A stretch of DNA of 64,000 bases from Acholoe squamosa (taxonomy: Eukaryota; Annelida; Polychaeta; Phyllodocida; Polynoidae), in the NCBI GenBank assembly GCA_949317995.1, contig OX439046.1, positions 74,951,786-75,015,785 on the forward strand, read 5' to 3'. Of the stretch, positions 12,101 to 20,199 are shown one piece after another. The translations under genes were made by a program, and so were the position numbers. The notes under the pieces are model-generated. The model was not told where the DNA came from and did not search any database. It was given only the letters and a program-made list of their open reading frames with translations. The first letter of the stretch is position 1, and every line of letters begins with the position of its first letter.

Positions 12101-15100
12101 TCTCAGCCTATCACCAAACCTTGAATATTCTTCAATTTCTCTGTATTCACTTCCAAGGGAATTCCACAATGCAGCACATTTGTATTCTACTCCTTTTTGA
12201 ACTTTGACTCTGCGGGTAAAGAAGGTTTTTAACAGCCTGTTATCATGTGCTCGTGTACAAAGTTGTCTATTGTCCACATAGTTTTTATCCAGACTTCTTT
12301 TAAATGCAAATTTTAGAAAGTGTTGTTCCCTTCTTAACCAGAGTGGTAATACCTTGTATTTTTGATGTAATTGTAATTTGTCTAAGAAGGGAGGGGATCT
12401 GTTGCAGATGCGTAGGCATCTGTTTAAATGTAGTTGCATTTCATCAAGTTTGCATTTTGGGGCTGCACTATAGATGATATCACCATAATCAATGTATGGG
12501 ATTATCATTTTTGTTACAACGTCTAGGGCTGCTTTTTCTGTAAGTTGCTTTCTTACTTTACGTAACAAGTAAATCTTGTGAGATACATTTTTAGACAAGA
12601 CTTGCATGTGTTTATTGAAAGTTAACTGACTATCCAGCGTAACACCTAGATATTTGTACGTGGGGACGTATTTAATTTCTTGATTTTGAACCTGCAAATT
12701 GATTTTTGGATGTTTATTGAGCATTGTCTTGGTACCGAATGTCATTAGTTTAGTTTTACCAATATTCAGTGAAAGTTTATTTGCCTCACACCATCTTACT
12801 AAGTTAAATGTGTCATTTGTGATGTGTTGAATAATCTCAGGAGTTTGTTCTTTATAGGATATAAAAATAGCAGTGTCATCCGCATAGTGCTGTGCCTTCA
12901 TGTGGTTTAGACAGGAAGCAAGATCGTTTATATAAATGATAAAAAGTAAGGGCCCTAACGTGGAACCTTGGGGTACCCCATGAGAAATTTTATGTGGTTC
13001 TGATGTGGTGTTATTGGCTCTAGTACATTGGGTTCTGTTTGTAAGATAGGATTCTAATAGTTTTTTTGCGTTTTGGCTGAGACCAATTTTTTCTAGTTTT
13101 TTTAACATGATTTTATGATCTAGAGTGTCAAATGCTTTCCGAAAATCAATAAATATACAGGATGTCACAGAGTTTTTATTTAATGCTTTGTAAATGTGAT
13201 CAGTGAATTTTGCAAGACTGTGGACAGTGGAACGCTCTTCTCTAAAACCATTTTGATCCTCTGTTAATATATCATTATCTTTTAGATGTGTAGACAATTG
13301 AGTATGCAATATTTTTTCAGTAAGCTTTGAGGGGAGTGGAAGGATGGAGATAGGTCTATAATTATTGACTTGAGTCTTATCACCTTCTTTAGGGATAGGA
13401 GTTACTGTAGCATTTTTCCATAAATCAGGGAAGCTTGACTTTTTGATAGTGTTGTCAATGATGTGCTTAAAGTGAAGTGGAAGCGTAGTTAGTGCATCTT
13501 TTAACACTGTAGTAGATATGTATGGTATGCCAGAGGGTTTATTTATATTTATATTTTTTATGACCTTGATAACTTCTTCATCTGTGGGTAGTCGAAAGTT
13601 AAAATGTGGGGGAAGTACATTTTGTGTATATACCCAGGGTTCAGTCATGTTTTTTGCTAGATTTGCCCCAATGTTTGAAAAATATTGATTTATGTATTCT
13701 GCCGTTTGATTATGATCCACTTGTACCCCTTCGGAATCAGTAATATTAATGTTTGCTACATTGGATTTGGGGTTAATAACATTGTTAATTTCTTTCCAAT
13801 ATTGTCGGGGGTTTTCAAGGCTTGCATTGATTTTGTTTTTATGGAATGCATTTTTTGCTGTGCGGTTTAATGCTTTTGAGCGCCTCTTAAGAAATTCTGC
13901 AATCCTCATGTCATCAATATTTTTTGTTTTCCTGGCATGTTTCATGGCAATGTTCTTTTCATTTATAAGATCCAATAGTTCCCTCGTAATCCATGGTTTT
14001 TTGGATTGTTTAAAATTTGACTGTCTAATTGGGCATGTAATGTTCAGTAGAAATTCAACCTGATTAATAAAAAGTTGCCAGGCTTCCTCTGGGTCCTCTG
14101 AGTCCCAGAAGGCATTCCAATCACTATTTTTAAGACCAAGTACGAAGTTCTCCTTTACATAATGCTTATATGAGCGACCATAAAATGATAACTTTTCTTT
14201 AGGGGGGGGAATATATTTTCTCGTGATGTATACTGGTTCATGATCACTAATATTAATAAAACAATTTCCGCAACTTTTGATGTGGTCTGAATTGGTGGAT
14301 ATTAGGTCCAGAAGTGAAAATTCGTAGTTTGGATTAAAATAGGTTGGTTTTTTGATTATCTGTTTTATTCCGAGAAAATTAAAAAGGTGTGTGAGTGCCT
14401 TGACTTGTGGATCATTTCTATGTAGCATGTTGGTATTCATGTCACCCATAATGAAAACCTCATTGTCCTTTAAAGGGCCCAGGTTTCTCATTGCTTTTGA
14501 TAATGTCTCACTAAAGTTATGAAAGTTTCCATCGGGGGGTCTGTATACTGAAGCAATTACAACATTCTTGTAAAAGTACTGTAAAAAAGTGATTCTGAAA
14601 CTACTCAAACCAACTATTATTGCTTCGATAATATAGATATCAGTAGGTTCTCGAAACGGCAATACCTACCCTATCATCATAAAGCTTACGCATTGGCTAG
14701 TTTCTGAGTGGTGCATCTTCTTGGGGCCAGGCTGGTTATGCCTGGAGGATGGTGGAAACAATGTCTTCTGGGCTTCTTGGCTAGCAAAAGAGAGGTTGCC
14801 ACTCAACCCCTGTGACTATATATATAGTCGGGTCAGTAACTGGCAGGGTTAAAACTTTACGTGGTTCTCAACAGATGAGAGATCTATACATCCTCTCTGG
14901 CTCCGAATACATAAGCAAATGTCAACGAACATGGAATATTTTTGCATCGTATTCCGGTTTGTTTTGATCCACCATCTTGGCTTGCTTAGCTCAGTCGGGA
15001 GCTAGTGGCAGAGGTCAAGCCTTTAGTTTCATATTAAGTGTTACACACTGGAATTTTTCCTTTTTAAACATGGTGTTTCTCGTCTATTTACATCAACAAT

Positions 15101-18100
15101 TCATATATTATTTAACTAGTTCACTCATTCTTTTATTGTAAAACTTCTAATAACCATACCTAAATACGAAACTAACTAGCTCTGTTTATCCCACGATTCT
15201 GGCCATCACAGTGCCTCTTTGGTCATAACCCCGTTCCGTTTTTTGGGGTTTAACTGCACTCTGAGACCTTTTCTTCATCTTCAAGAAGGTGCTGGTTTGA
15301 ACCTGGACATGTTAATAAATTGGAGAAGTATACAAAGTCAACCTCGCCATACATTTCCAGTTAAAACCGTTCAGGGTTCTATGGGGAATCGATTCTCGGC
15401 CGCTGTGGCAAGAGATGGACTCGCTGTCCACTATACCAAGCCGAACTTGTACTAGAAAGCAATGTACATGAAGAATTTGAATAAGTTGTCCGACATACCT
15501 GATGTTTGCACACCTCCTTAGCATAGAATAGTGCCGTGTCAAGTTATTAACAGTGAAACATCCTTAGATATCCTAGATGAACATGCCATGCCTAAATTCT
15601 CCATTTTGTTCGAAATAAATAAGAATCCAATGATTTTCCATAGCGATATGTCTCGGCACCCGCCCCGTCGTCCTGCAGCAGGCTGACCTACATACGGGAC
15701 CTTCCTACACTGTCAACATGAAGCCGAGCATGGTGGAGGCGGGTGGCAAAACATGTCGTTATGTAAATGCATTTTAAATGTAATGGAGACAAAATGCAGG
15801 CGAACACCAACTAGAGATGGCATATTTGTTGGTACTAGATGGACAGGACATGACATGCTTGGATTCTACCCAAAAAATGTGTGTAAAGGTGGAGGTATGT
15901 CGGGCAGCCTGTCAACATGGCCACAGCGGGTTGGCTAAGCAAGCGGATCGCATGCATTTTTAAATCGTCTTCTCCTGGATTAATTCTGGGGTTTTAAGGT
16001 AAGAAATTAATACAAAATGGAGGAATGAGTGTGATAAACGCATTAATATATGTATAACCTAGGACTAGGTGAGGTTAGCTGGAAATACGCCTGCGTGGTC
16101 GGGCGAATATTTCCAGCAAACCTCACCTTTTCCTAGGTTAAACATACATTAATAGCTTAATAATTTCAAAATGGCGGCATTGAATATGCAAGGATCATAT
16201 TCCATTCCCCCATTTGAATATGGTGTGAGTAGTACAAATCTTTAGTGTCGTCGGTATTAGCCATGGCATAATTACCTGATAGCCATATTATTGAGTATCA
16301 CATCAGAACTCCTTCAGCTTTACTGTGGTTAGGAACTGCATAAATCGTGTTGCCTCTTGAAGCTGGATACTTGCCTTTCCGTGGTACTTTCCGAATAGAG
16401 ATAGAACCCAAATAATCATATATTACACAGTTATCAGTAATGTGCAGAAACTCGCTGTCTGTTTTATCTATCGAGTCAGATATCTAAAATGACATAAATC
16501 CCATAGAAGCCCACCTTATACCAGCTTAATCACAAGGTCACAGTTCCTCACTGTGAGCAGGTTTGGAGAGTTTATTCGCTTCTCCTTTATTTTCATAAAT
16601 AATTAGTTTATTTTAGGGATCAACACCAAGTGCTGTCCTAAAAACAGCTATGCTTGCTTTATTTCAGGGATCAACATCAAACCCTGGCCCATACAGAGTT
16701 TCTACCTGCCGGACGGCACAGTCTACATGACCATCCATGGGCGGGGGTATATATTTACAGCTAATGAAGGAGATGACAAGGAATACGAGACTCCCGACTT
16801 CCCATTTGAGTACTCTGAGAGTGTACGAGGCAAAAACCTGGTGGAGGATGATCTACTTGACGCTTCAGTATCTGATGACCTGAGGAAAGCCCTATCTGAC
16901 AAAGCCAAACTTGGTAGGTAATGCTTATCACTTATAGTCTTGAATTATCTGAAATTTATGATCAAATATAAAGAAGAGGGTTAAATACATTATTTTAACC
17001 TGTTTCTCAAATTCTGTTTACTAACTATGGTAAGAAAAATTATCGTTTTTTCCCTCGTTGATATCAAAGGTGGTGATTTTTCTGTCTATGAGGTATTAAA
17101 AACTTTTTGAATTTATGAATATTCACAACAAAAATAGTTAAAACATAAAAGTTTATATTTGCAGGAGAGTTAGTATTCAGCACTTTGGATGGTAAAAACC
17201 CAAACACGGGTAAAATCGACAAACCCCATACATACGGAGGTCGTGGCTTCTCCATCTGGGATGCAGCAGACCTAAGCCTGGTTTATGACTCGGGGGGATT
17301 GATGGAGTACATTACAGAGAAACACCACCCACAGATATTCAACTCTAACGCTGGAAGTGGCACCCCTGAATCTAAACAGGATTCAAGATCAGACAAAAAG
17401 GCAGGTTACACATTTGATTCTAGTGCTGGAGGTGGCATGGTTCAATCTAGTGGGGACATATTTTCTTTGGTGACTTTGAAGATCTATATGCTATTGTATG
17501 TATGGCTCAAATGCTGAGAGTGGTGCATTGAAATGAGCAAGGGGTAGGATAGCTTGAGAGGGAAGGTTTAAGTATTCAATCCCAACTCTAGCAGCTATAA
17601 TGCGAATCTATAGAAACCAGAATCTAGATGTAAATCTAGTCACGGACACCCAAAAAAGGTAAGTGAGGTATACAACTTAAGGAGAAGAACACCCCAGTCT
17701 AGTAAGGACTGTCACCTAAAAAGGCAGGTTAAACATTCAACTATAATGCTGGAAACAACCCCCCTGGTTTATAAACATAAAATTCAAGGTAACTATAACA
17801 AAGGCTGGTAGTCATCCCTCATTCCATAGATCATATCTTCAACATTTAACCATATTCTTAAAGAAAAAGATATATTACTAATGTATCTATCAGAAGACTG
17901 ATGCTATTTTTTCCAGGGTCCTGAGTCAGAGTCCATAGCAGTCAGCAAATTGAATAACAAGGTGGTGATCTTTGTTGGTAATGAGCGTCCTGGTACAGTG
18001 GCTGTGTTTTCTATACAGCATGGAGACGTGCAGCACCCCTTGGTGGAAGGAATTTACTACAGCGGGGGACTCGGGGCTGAGTGGCAGGAACTCTATGATA

Positions 18101-18680
18101 GGAGGATAACCAGAGATTTGGACCCAGAGGACCTGAAGTAAGTGGTTACCTCTGGGCCCTATTAGCATTTTATAAAAAGCTTTATGCCTTGGTTGCACTG
18201 GCTTTGGTCAGAAAAAGCTTATCCTACTCCAACGAATCATAATATTGCAAACGTATTGACAAAATCAGTCAGATTAGGAAAAATCACCTGCCCTAGAGCA
18301 AAGGAGCCAGCATTTTTAGCCAGCAGATTGTCTGCAGGGCCTGCAGAGATCTGCCAGACCAAATTGGATTGCTGGACAAATAGTCTTGCTGTGATTTTAA
18401 GATTTTAGGCTATTTGCCACTTTCTACTCTTCTATAACAGGCGTGGCAAAAATTGACTTATTAATTTCACCTTTTTTACAGGTTTATTCCTGGATACAAG
18501 AGTCCAAACAGGCAGCCATTGTTAATTGTGACAGGTACAAACAGTGGAACAGTCAGCTTCTATCAAGTCGTGGACGTGAACCCGCCAAGTTCCGGGACAT
18601 TGAGTGCAACTTATACCAGAGTGCACACATTCTTCATAGTGTCCCTGTGTCTGATCATGATTAAGTTTAACTTCTTGTAG
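5912..18680 (+). CDS. MSP130-like (choice-of-anchor I family) secreted, probably GPI-anchored glycoprotein, 10 coding exons
   Basis: The coding exons are 5912-6110, 7105-7213, 8345-8463, 8951-9146, 9948-10089, 10908-11022, 16668-16913, 17165-17400, 17917-18137 and 18482-18680. They sum to 1782 nt (593 codons plus stop) with phases matching at every junction, which strongly supports the model. The protein starts with a signal peptide (MSTPSLLCLLLLAVSVPSC). It carries family motifs in order: GPLPDMLLFT, VDPEGGVGII, QDLEPEYIAL, YVTLQENNAIA, LPDGTVYMTIHGRGYIFTAN followed by EGDDKEY, GGRGFSIWDA, a shortened IFNSN...RSDKKGPESE and VGNERPG. It ends in a hydrophobic tail FFIVSLCLIMIKFNFL, resembling a GPI-attachment signal. 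In sea urchins MSP130 proteins are GPI-anchored on skeletogenic cells; relatives occur in molluscs, brachiopods, amphioxus and bacteria. A role in biomineralisation here is inference. A 5' UTR exon may exist because an acceptor-like AATTCCAG precedes the ATG. Confidence 0.9.
6165..7030. mobile_element. MITE family C copy, split by an insertion, in MSP130-like intron 1
   Basis: The left part (GGCCATTTCTTAAGGCAGTACGACTG) at 6177 and the right part (ATTACATAGCATTTGGTAGG) at 6925 match the 27669-27930 element. About 580 bp of unrelated sequence from 6300 to 6880 separates them. Confidence 0.5.
7105..7213 (+). CDS. MSP130-like gene, exon 2
   Basis: Acceptor TTTTAG ends at 7104 and donor GTATGT begins at 7214. 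It encodes NSLLHVIDAHNVTSPQIVFY and then ..DVEICG, matching the family's early beta-propeller-like strand. One sequon (NVT) is present. Phase 1 in, phase 2 out. Confidence 0.8.
7620..7850. mobile_element. MITE family A copy in MSP130-like intron 2
   Basis: It starts TTAACCCTTTAAGGGCTGCT and contains the GCCCATTGGTCGGAGTGATG and CAAAGAAGTGCTGG motifs. The right end is unclear. Confidence 0.7.
8345..8463 (+). CDS. MSP130-like gene, exon 3, with an eight-fold repeated donor
   Basis: Acceptor CTAG ends at 8344. It encodes YVAVSFTNTRDWLLGRVLVY, then KAYNPDLYTNPMPLVHNIT. The first donor is G|GTAAGT at 8464. The frame stays open for seven more 42-nt units, each ending with another donor, so the exon end could be 8463, 8505, 8547 and so on to 8757. 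Exon 4 is compatible with every one of them. Confidence 0.8.
8427..8762 (+). repeat. 42-bp coding minisatellite, 8 units, each with a 5' splice site
   Basis: Eight head-to-tail units encode YTNPMPLVHNITGK or close variants; unit 7 has LLS and unit 8 ends GR. The period is exactly 14 codons. Units 1-7 contain GGGTAAGT, a strong donor; unit 8 has CAGGTAGGT. Every unit carries the N-glycosylation sequon NIT. Long open frames on the opposite strand across this array are by-products of the 3n period. Confidence 0.9.
8951..9146 (+). CDS. MSP130-like gene, exon 4
   Basis: Acceptor ACTGCAG ends at 8950 and donor GTTAGT starts at 9147. It encodes VGPLPDMLLFTKSCSKILVA and VDPEGGVGIISFYGG, the most diagnostic family block. 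An acceptor at 8910 (TTTACAG) was considered but would not give the phase-1 entry that restores the motif. Confidence 0.85.
9411..9735. mobile_element. MITE with AGGGACGAGTCATTTATTGC termini in intron 4
   Basis: The left end AGGGACGAGTCATTTATTGC is answered at 9735 by its inverse with only small differences. The arms continue into G-rich (left) and C-rich (right) runs. Length is about 325 bp with no coding capacity. Confidence 0.75.
9948..10089 (+). CDS. MSP130-like gene, exon 5
   Basis: Acceptor CCCACAG ends at 9947 and donor GTTAGG starts at 10090. It encodes SMYLSRGVRKAYNGEG, then QDLEPEYIALNDDNSIAYVT and LQ. One sequon (NMT). Phase 2 in, phase 0 out. Confidence 0.85.
10700..10892. mobile_element. 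MITE family A copy (diverged) in intron 5
   Basis: It starts near AAAGGCTGCTAGTGCATTCATGG and ends GCTGCTTTTAAAGGGTTAA, with inverted ATGATGCA/TGCATCAT and AGTGCT/AGCACT motifs inside. Typical of the TTAACCCTTTAA family described at 48091-48345. Confidence 0.6.
10908..11022 (+). CDS. MSP130-like gene, exon 6
   Basis: Acceptor GTAACAG ends at 10907 and donor GTATGA starts at 11023. It encodes ENNAIATVDVKRGEFLEIYP followed by LGSKSW. The ENNAIA motif is shared by the choice-of-anchor I family. Phase 0 in, phase 1 out. Confidence 0.85.
11737..14700 (-). mobile_element. CR1/Jockey-superfamily LINE, 5'-truncated, antisense in MSP130-like intron 6
   Basis: A minus-strand frame of about 870 codons (14662-12050) carries endonuclease then reverse transcriptase. 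It is followed by a 3' UTR of about 310 bp and a short TA-repeat tail at 11731-11742. Upstream of 14650 the endonuclease N-terminus continues in another frame (GIAVSRTY), showing a frame change and 5' truncation. The antisense position fits tolerated insertion in an intron. Confidence 0.85.
12050..14662 (-). CDS. LINE ORF2-type protein: AP endonuclease and reverse transcriptase
   Basis: This protein would nick target DNA and prime reverse transcription of the element RNA. Endonuclease motifs: GDMNTNML at residues 73-80 and SDHEPVY at 139-145. Reverse transcriptase motifs: YRPISILPLPSKL, CIFIDFRKAFDTLDH, GVPQGSTLGPLLFIIYINDL and the catalytic YADDTAIF near residue 593. The C-terminus (ALWNSLGSEYREI) resembles CR1/L2-like elements; no RNase H domain follows. 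The listed start is a TTG created by truncation; the true N-terminus is lost. No internal stops occur over about 2.6 kb, so the insertion is fairly young. The exact clade needs a phylogeny. Confidence 0.85.
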   Translation of the reverse strand: MPFREPTDIYIIEAIIVGLSSFRITFLQYFYKNVVIASVYRPPDGNFHNFSETLSKAMRNLGPLKDNEVFIMGDMNTNMLHRNDPQVKALTHLFNFLGIKQIIKKPTYFNPNYEFSLLDLISTNSDHIKSCGNCFINISDHEPVYITRKYIPPPKEKLSFYGRSYKHYVKENFVLGLKNSDWNAFWDSEDPEEAWQLFINQVEFLLNITCPIRQSNFKQSKKPWITRELLDLINEKNIAMKHARKTKNIDDMRIAEFLKRRSKALNRTAKNAFHKNKINASLENPRQYWKEINNVINPKSNVANINITDSEGVQVDHNQTAEYINQYFSNIGANLAKNMTEPWVYTQNVLPPHFNFRLPTDEEVIKVIKNININKPSGIPYISTTVLKDALTTLPLHFKHIIDNTIKKSSFPDLWKNATVTPIPKEGDKTQVNNYRPISILPLPSKLTEKILHTQLSTHLKDNDILTEDQNGFREERSTVHSLAKFTDHIYKALNKNSVTSCIFIDFRKAFDTLDHKIMLKKLEKIGLSQNAKKLLESYLTNRTQCTRANNTTSEPHKISHGVPQGSTLGPLLFIIYINDLASCLNHMKAQHYADDTAIFISYKEQTPEIIQHITNDTFNLVRWCEANKLSLNIGKTKLMTFGTKTMLNKHPKINLQVQNQEIKYVPTYKYLGVTLDSQLTFNKHMQVLSKNVSHKIYLLRKVRKQLTEKAALDVVTKMIIPYIDYGDIIYSAAPKCKLDEMQLHLNRCLRICNRSPPFLDKLQLHQKYKVLPLWLRREQHFLKFAFKRSLDKNYVDNRQLCTRAHDNRLLKTFFTRRVKVQKGVEYKCAALWNSLGSEYREIEEYSRFGDRLRVMYDKTLRELDDIQPP
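14705..16055. other. Intron 6 remainder, no gene seen
   Basis: No coding frame with recognisable motifs. Short GC-richer segments occur near 15210-15460 and 15650-15950. Nothing here is supported as exon. Confidence 0.5.
16056..16145. repeat. Imperfect hairpin in intron 6
   Basis: TAACCTAGGACTAGGTGAGG at the left is answered by CCTCACCTTTTCCTAGGTTA at the right, with inner GCTGGAAATA/TATTTCCAGC arms. Probably a short foldback MITE. Confidence 0.65.
16611..16670 (+). promoter_or_regulatory. Duplicated 3' splice site of exon 7, 51 nt apart
   Basis: TTTTAG|GGATCAACACC at 16611-16627 and TTTCAG|GGATCAACATC at 16662-16678 are near copies. The 51 nt between them contain no stop in the gene's frame and would add 17 residues (INTKCCPKNSYACFISG). 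Confidence 0.7.
16668..16913 (+). CDS. MSP130-like gene, exon 7
   Basis: Acceptor TTTCAG ends at 16667 and donor GTAGGT starts at 16914. It encodes INIKPWPIQSFYLPDGTVYM, TIHGRGYIFTANEGDDKEYE and an acidic stretch to KAKLG. TANEGD is the strongest family signature. Phase 1 in, phase 1 out. Confidence 0.9.
17165..17400 (+). CDS. MSP130-like gene, exon 8, with probable GC donor
   Basis: Acceptor TTTGCAG ends at 17164. It encodes ELVFSTLDGKNPNTGKIDKP, then GGRGFSIWDAADLSLVYDSG and ..IFNSN...SRSDKK. To meet exon 9 in phase 0 the exon must end at 17400 with AAG|GCAGGT, a GC-AG intron. The GT at 17404 would shift the frame. Confidence 0.75.
17330..17780 (+). repeat. Degenerate tandem copies of the exon 8 end
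   Basis: The exon segment around TTCAACTCTAACGCTGGAAG recurs as TTTGATTCTAGTGCTGGAGG (near 17412), a weaker copy near 17575 and TTCAACTATAATGCTGGAAA (near 17737). Two of these are preceded by AAAAAGGCAGGTT. They look like old duplications of the exon-intron junction. Confidence 0.6.
17917..18137 (+). CDS. MSP130-like gene, exon 9
   Basis: Acceptor TTTCCAG ends at 17916 and donor GTAAGT starts at 18138. It encodes GPESESIAVSKLNNKVVIFV, GNERPGTVAVFSI and DPEDLK, the family's last conserved block. Phase 0 in, phase 2 out. Confidence 0.88.
18482..18680 (+). CDS. MSP130-like gene, exon 10 (C-terminus)
   Basis: Acceptor TTTTACAG ends at 18481. It encodes FIPGYKSPNRQPLLIVTGTN, SGTVSFYQVVDVNPPSSGTL and a hydrophobic tail before TAG at 18678-18680. 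The Ser/Gly/Thr stretch before the tail could supply a GPI attachment site. Confidence 0.85.
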
Positions 18681-18699
18681 ATGATATGATACCTTCATC

Positions 18700-18965
18700 A
18701 GAGCATCGTGTCACTATCTGGGATTGTTTCAACCCGGTAGGGTAGGCGTGGTCGATTAATGCCACCGTGGGCTACATTCATGTATCATAATGACTAATTG
18801 GCATGATACATTAATGTGGCAGTGCCCCATAAAGGATATTAGGCCAATTGTAAATTAATGCATTATGCCCATTTGCCATCATAATGTATGAATGCAGCCA
18901 AGGTAAGGCACTCCTGAGGGCCACATTTATGCATCAAGACAACCCACTGCACGAACCTTCAGATT
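18700..18965. mobile_element. MITE family A copy, degraded
   Basis: It contains the family's GGTAGGGT..., GCATGATACATTAATG and GCCC-ATT-TGCCATCATAATG motifs but lacks clean CCCTTTAA ends. Confidence 0.45.
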
Positions 18966-18974
18966 TAAGCAGCT

Positions 18975-19125
18975 TACAGTTCCTTAAATCTGTACATGAA
19001 GTTGCTTAATGGTCATAGTTTCTCAGCTTTAATTAGCTTTAGGCAACATTCATCTTGCTTAAAGTTGATGAAAGGTGTAAAACTATGGCCATTAAGCAAC
19101 TTTTTACGCTGCTTGAATCAGAATG
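18975..19125. repeat. Inverted repeat, about 150 bp
   Basis: AAGTTGCTTAATGGTCATAG on the left pairs with CTATGGCCATTAAGCAACTT on the right, with flanking AAGCAG/CTGCTT motifs. Probably a foldback MITE. Confidence 0.6.
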
Positions 19126-19372
19126 CTCATGCAGTGACCGTGCAGAATCGATACAGTTTGATCTAGAGGGTTGGAATTAGGAACCAATGAAAAGCTGCAG
19201 ACCAATGGAAATGCATTCATGCATCGTGCTCCTTAACACTTTAAAGGCCGCTGATGCAGGATTGCATAATGCCCATTGGTGGTCATGATGCGCTAATGAA
19301 GTGCTTGAGATACTGCTCACCAACACTTCATTGGTGCATCATGCTGACCCTATGGGGTTGATACATATGTAG

Positions 19373-19600
19373 GGGAGCGGAAATCCCTCTACCTGGTAGA
19401 CCGACTCTCAGGAGCCCGTTACCTGGTCTTCACTGCTCCCCTAGTGTGTGTCATACCGATCCAGGTGTAGTTGGAAGGTGGAAATATCAGGCAAGGGATC
19501 GTGGTGTAATGGTTAGCATGCTGGAATGTCATGCCAGAGATCCGGGTTCAAGTCCCGGGGATCCCAGATATTTTCACCGTCCTCTACACATATATATACT
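19373..19600 (+). repeat. tRNA-bearing dispersed cassette, copy 1
   Basis: AGGGGAGCGGAAATCCCTCT through CTAGTGTGTGTCATACCGAT is followed by a tRNA-like gene. The same approximately 120-bp leader occurs inverted at 49330-49457 next to a different tRNA-like sequence. Confidence 0.7.
19495..19566 (+). tRNA. tRNA-Asp(GTC)-like gene or pseudogene
   Basis: GGGATC and GATCCC form a 6-bp acceptor stem; the seventh pair is G-G. The D arm reads TGTAATGGTTAGCA, CCGGG/CCCGG enclose TTCAAGT, and the loop ATGTCAT gives anticodon GTC. The anticodon stem has one closing mismatch. There is no obvious Pol III T-run directly after it, except TTTT a few bases downstream. Since it lies in a dispersed cassette, it may be a repeat-borne tRNA rather than a working gene. 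Confidence 0.55.
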
Positions 19601-19829
19601 CCTGGGGTTGATACGTATATACTCCATGATGCTTCAATGAAGTACTGGCAAGCAGTCTTGCCAGCACTTCATCGGTGCATCATGATAACTAATGGGCATG
19701 ATGCATTGATGCATCACCAGCCTTTAAAGGGTTAAGGGTTAAATGAATAAAGGCCAGATATAAAGGGTCCAGGTTCCCCCACTGGAGTGTGAAATGGTCT
19801 ACTAGCCAGCACTGCAATCGTCTATCATG

Positions 19830-20193
19830 TTAAAGTGGCATAGTCCGATGGTAGGGGCCAAAAAATCAATCCTGTCCAAAATGAACCAGAATGTTCACAT
19901 TAATCATCCTTCCTATGGTGGCTACTTTATTGGCTCTTCTTCCCCATAATTAGGTTCACATTTGAAGAATTCTCAGATTTATACCCTATTTCCTACTTTT
20001 GGAGTGCACACCAAAACTCCATCCATTGGAAATACACTATAAAATGCCTATGGCCAGGTCCATGGGAAAACATGTACGAGCTAAATATAGCAATAAATGG
20101 TCCACCAATGCCTAAATATGGTGTTATTACATTATTTAGACAACATTCAAACAGAATTTGAAAAATGAAAAACTTCAGACTATGCCACTTTAA
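19830..20193. mobile_element. MITE family B, 364 bp, perfect 16-bp terminal inverted repeats
   Basis: TTAAAGTGGCATAGTC at 19830 and GACTATGCCACTTTAA at 20193. The outer TTAA on both sides may be the target duplication. An inverted relative without clean ends lies at about 39500-39860. Confidence 0.8.
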
Positions 20194-20199
20194 CCCAAT

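Larger units (their letters stand above)
19228..19738. mobile_element. MITE family A copy interrupted by a tRNA-bearing cassette
   Basis: The family A left half (TTAACACTTTAAAGGCCGCT..., TTCATTGGTGCATCATGCTG, GGGGTTGATACATATG) stops near 19372. After the cassette the right half resumes at about 19605 (GGGGTTGATACGTATA... ending CCTTTAAAGGGTTAA). The cassette therefore inserted into the MITE. Confidence 0.7.

Noticed and set aside
13685..14063. Plus-strand frames inside the LINE
   Set aside because: They are complements of the LINE reverse transcriptase/endonuclease frame and match nothing.
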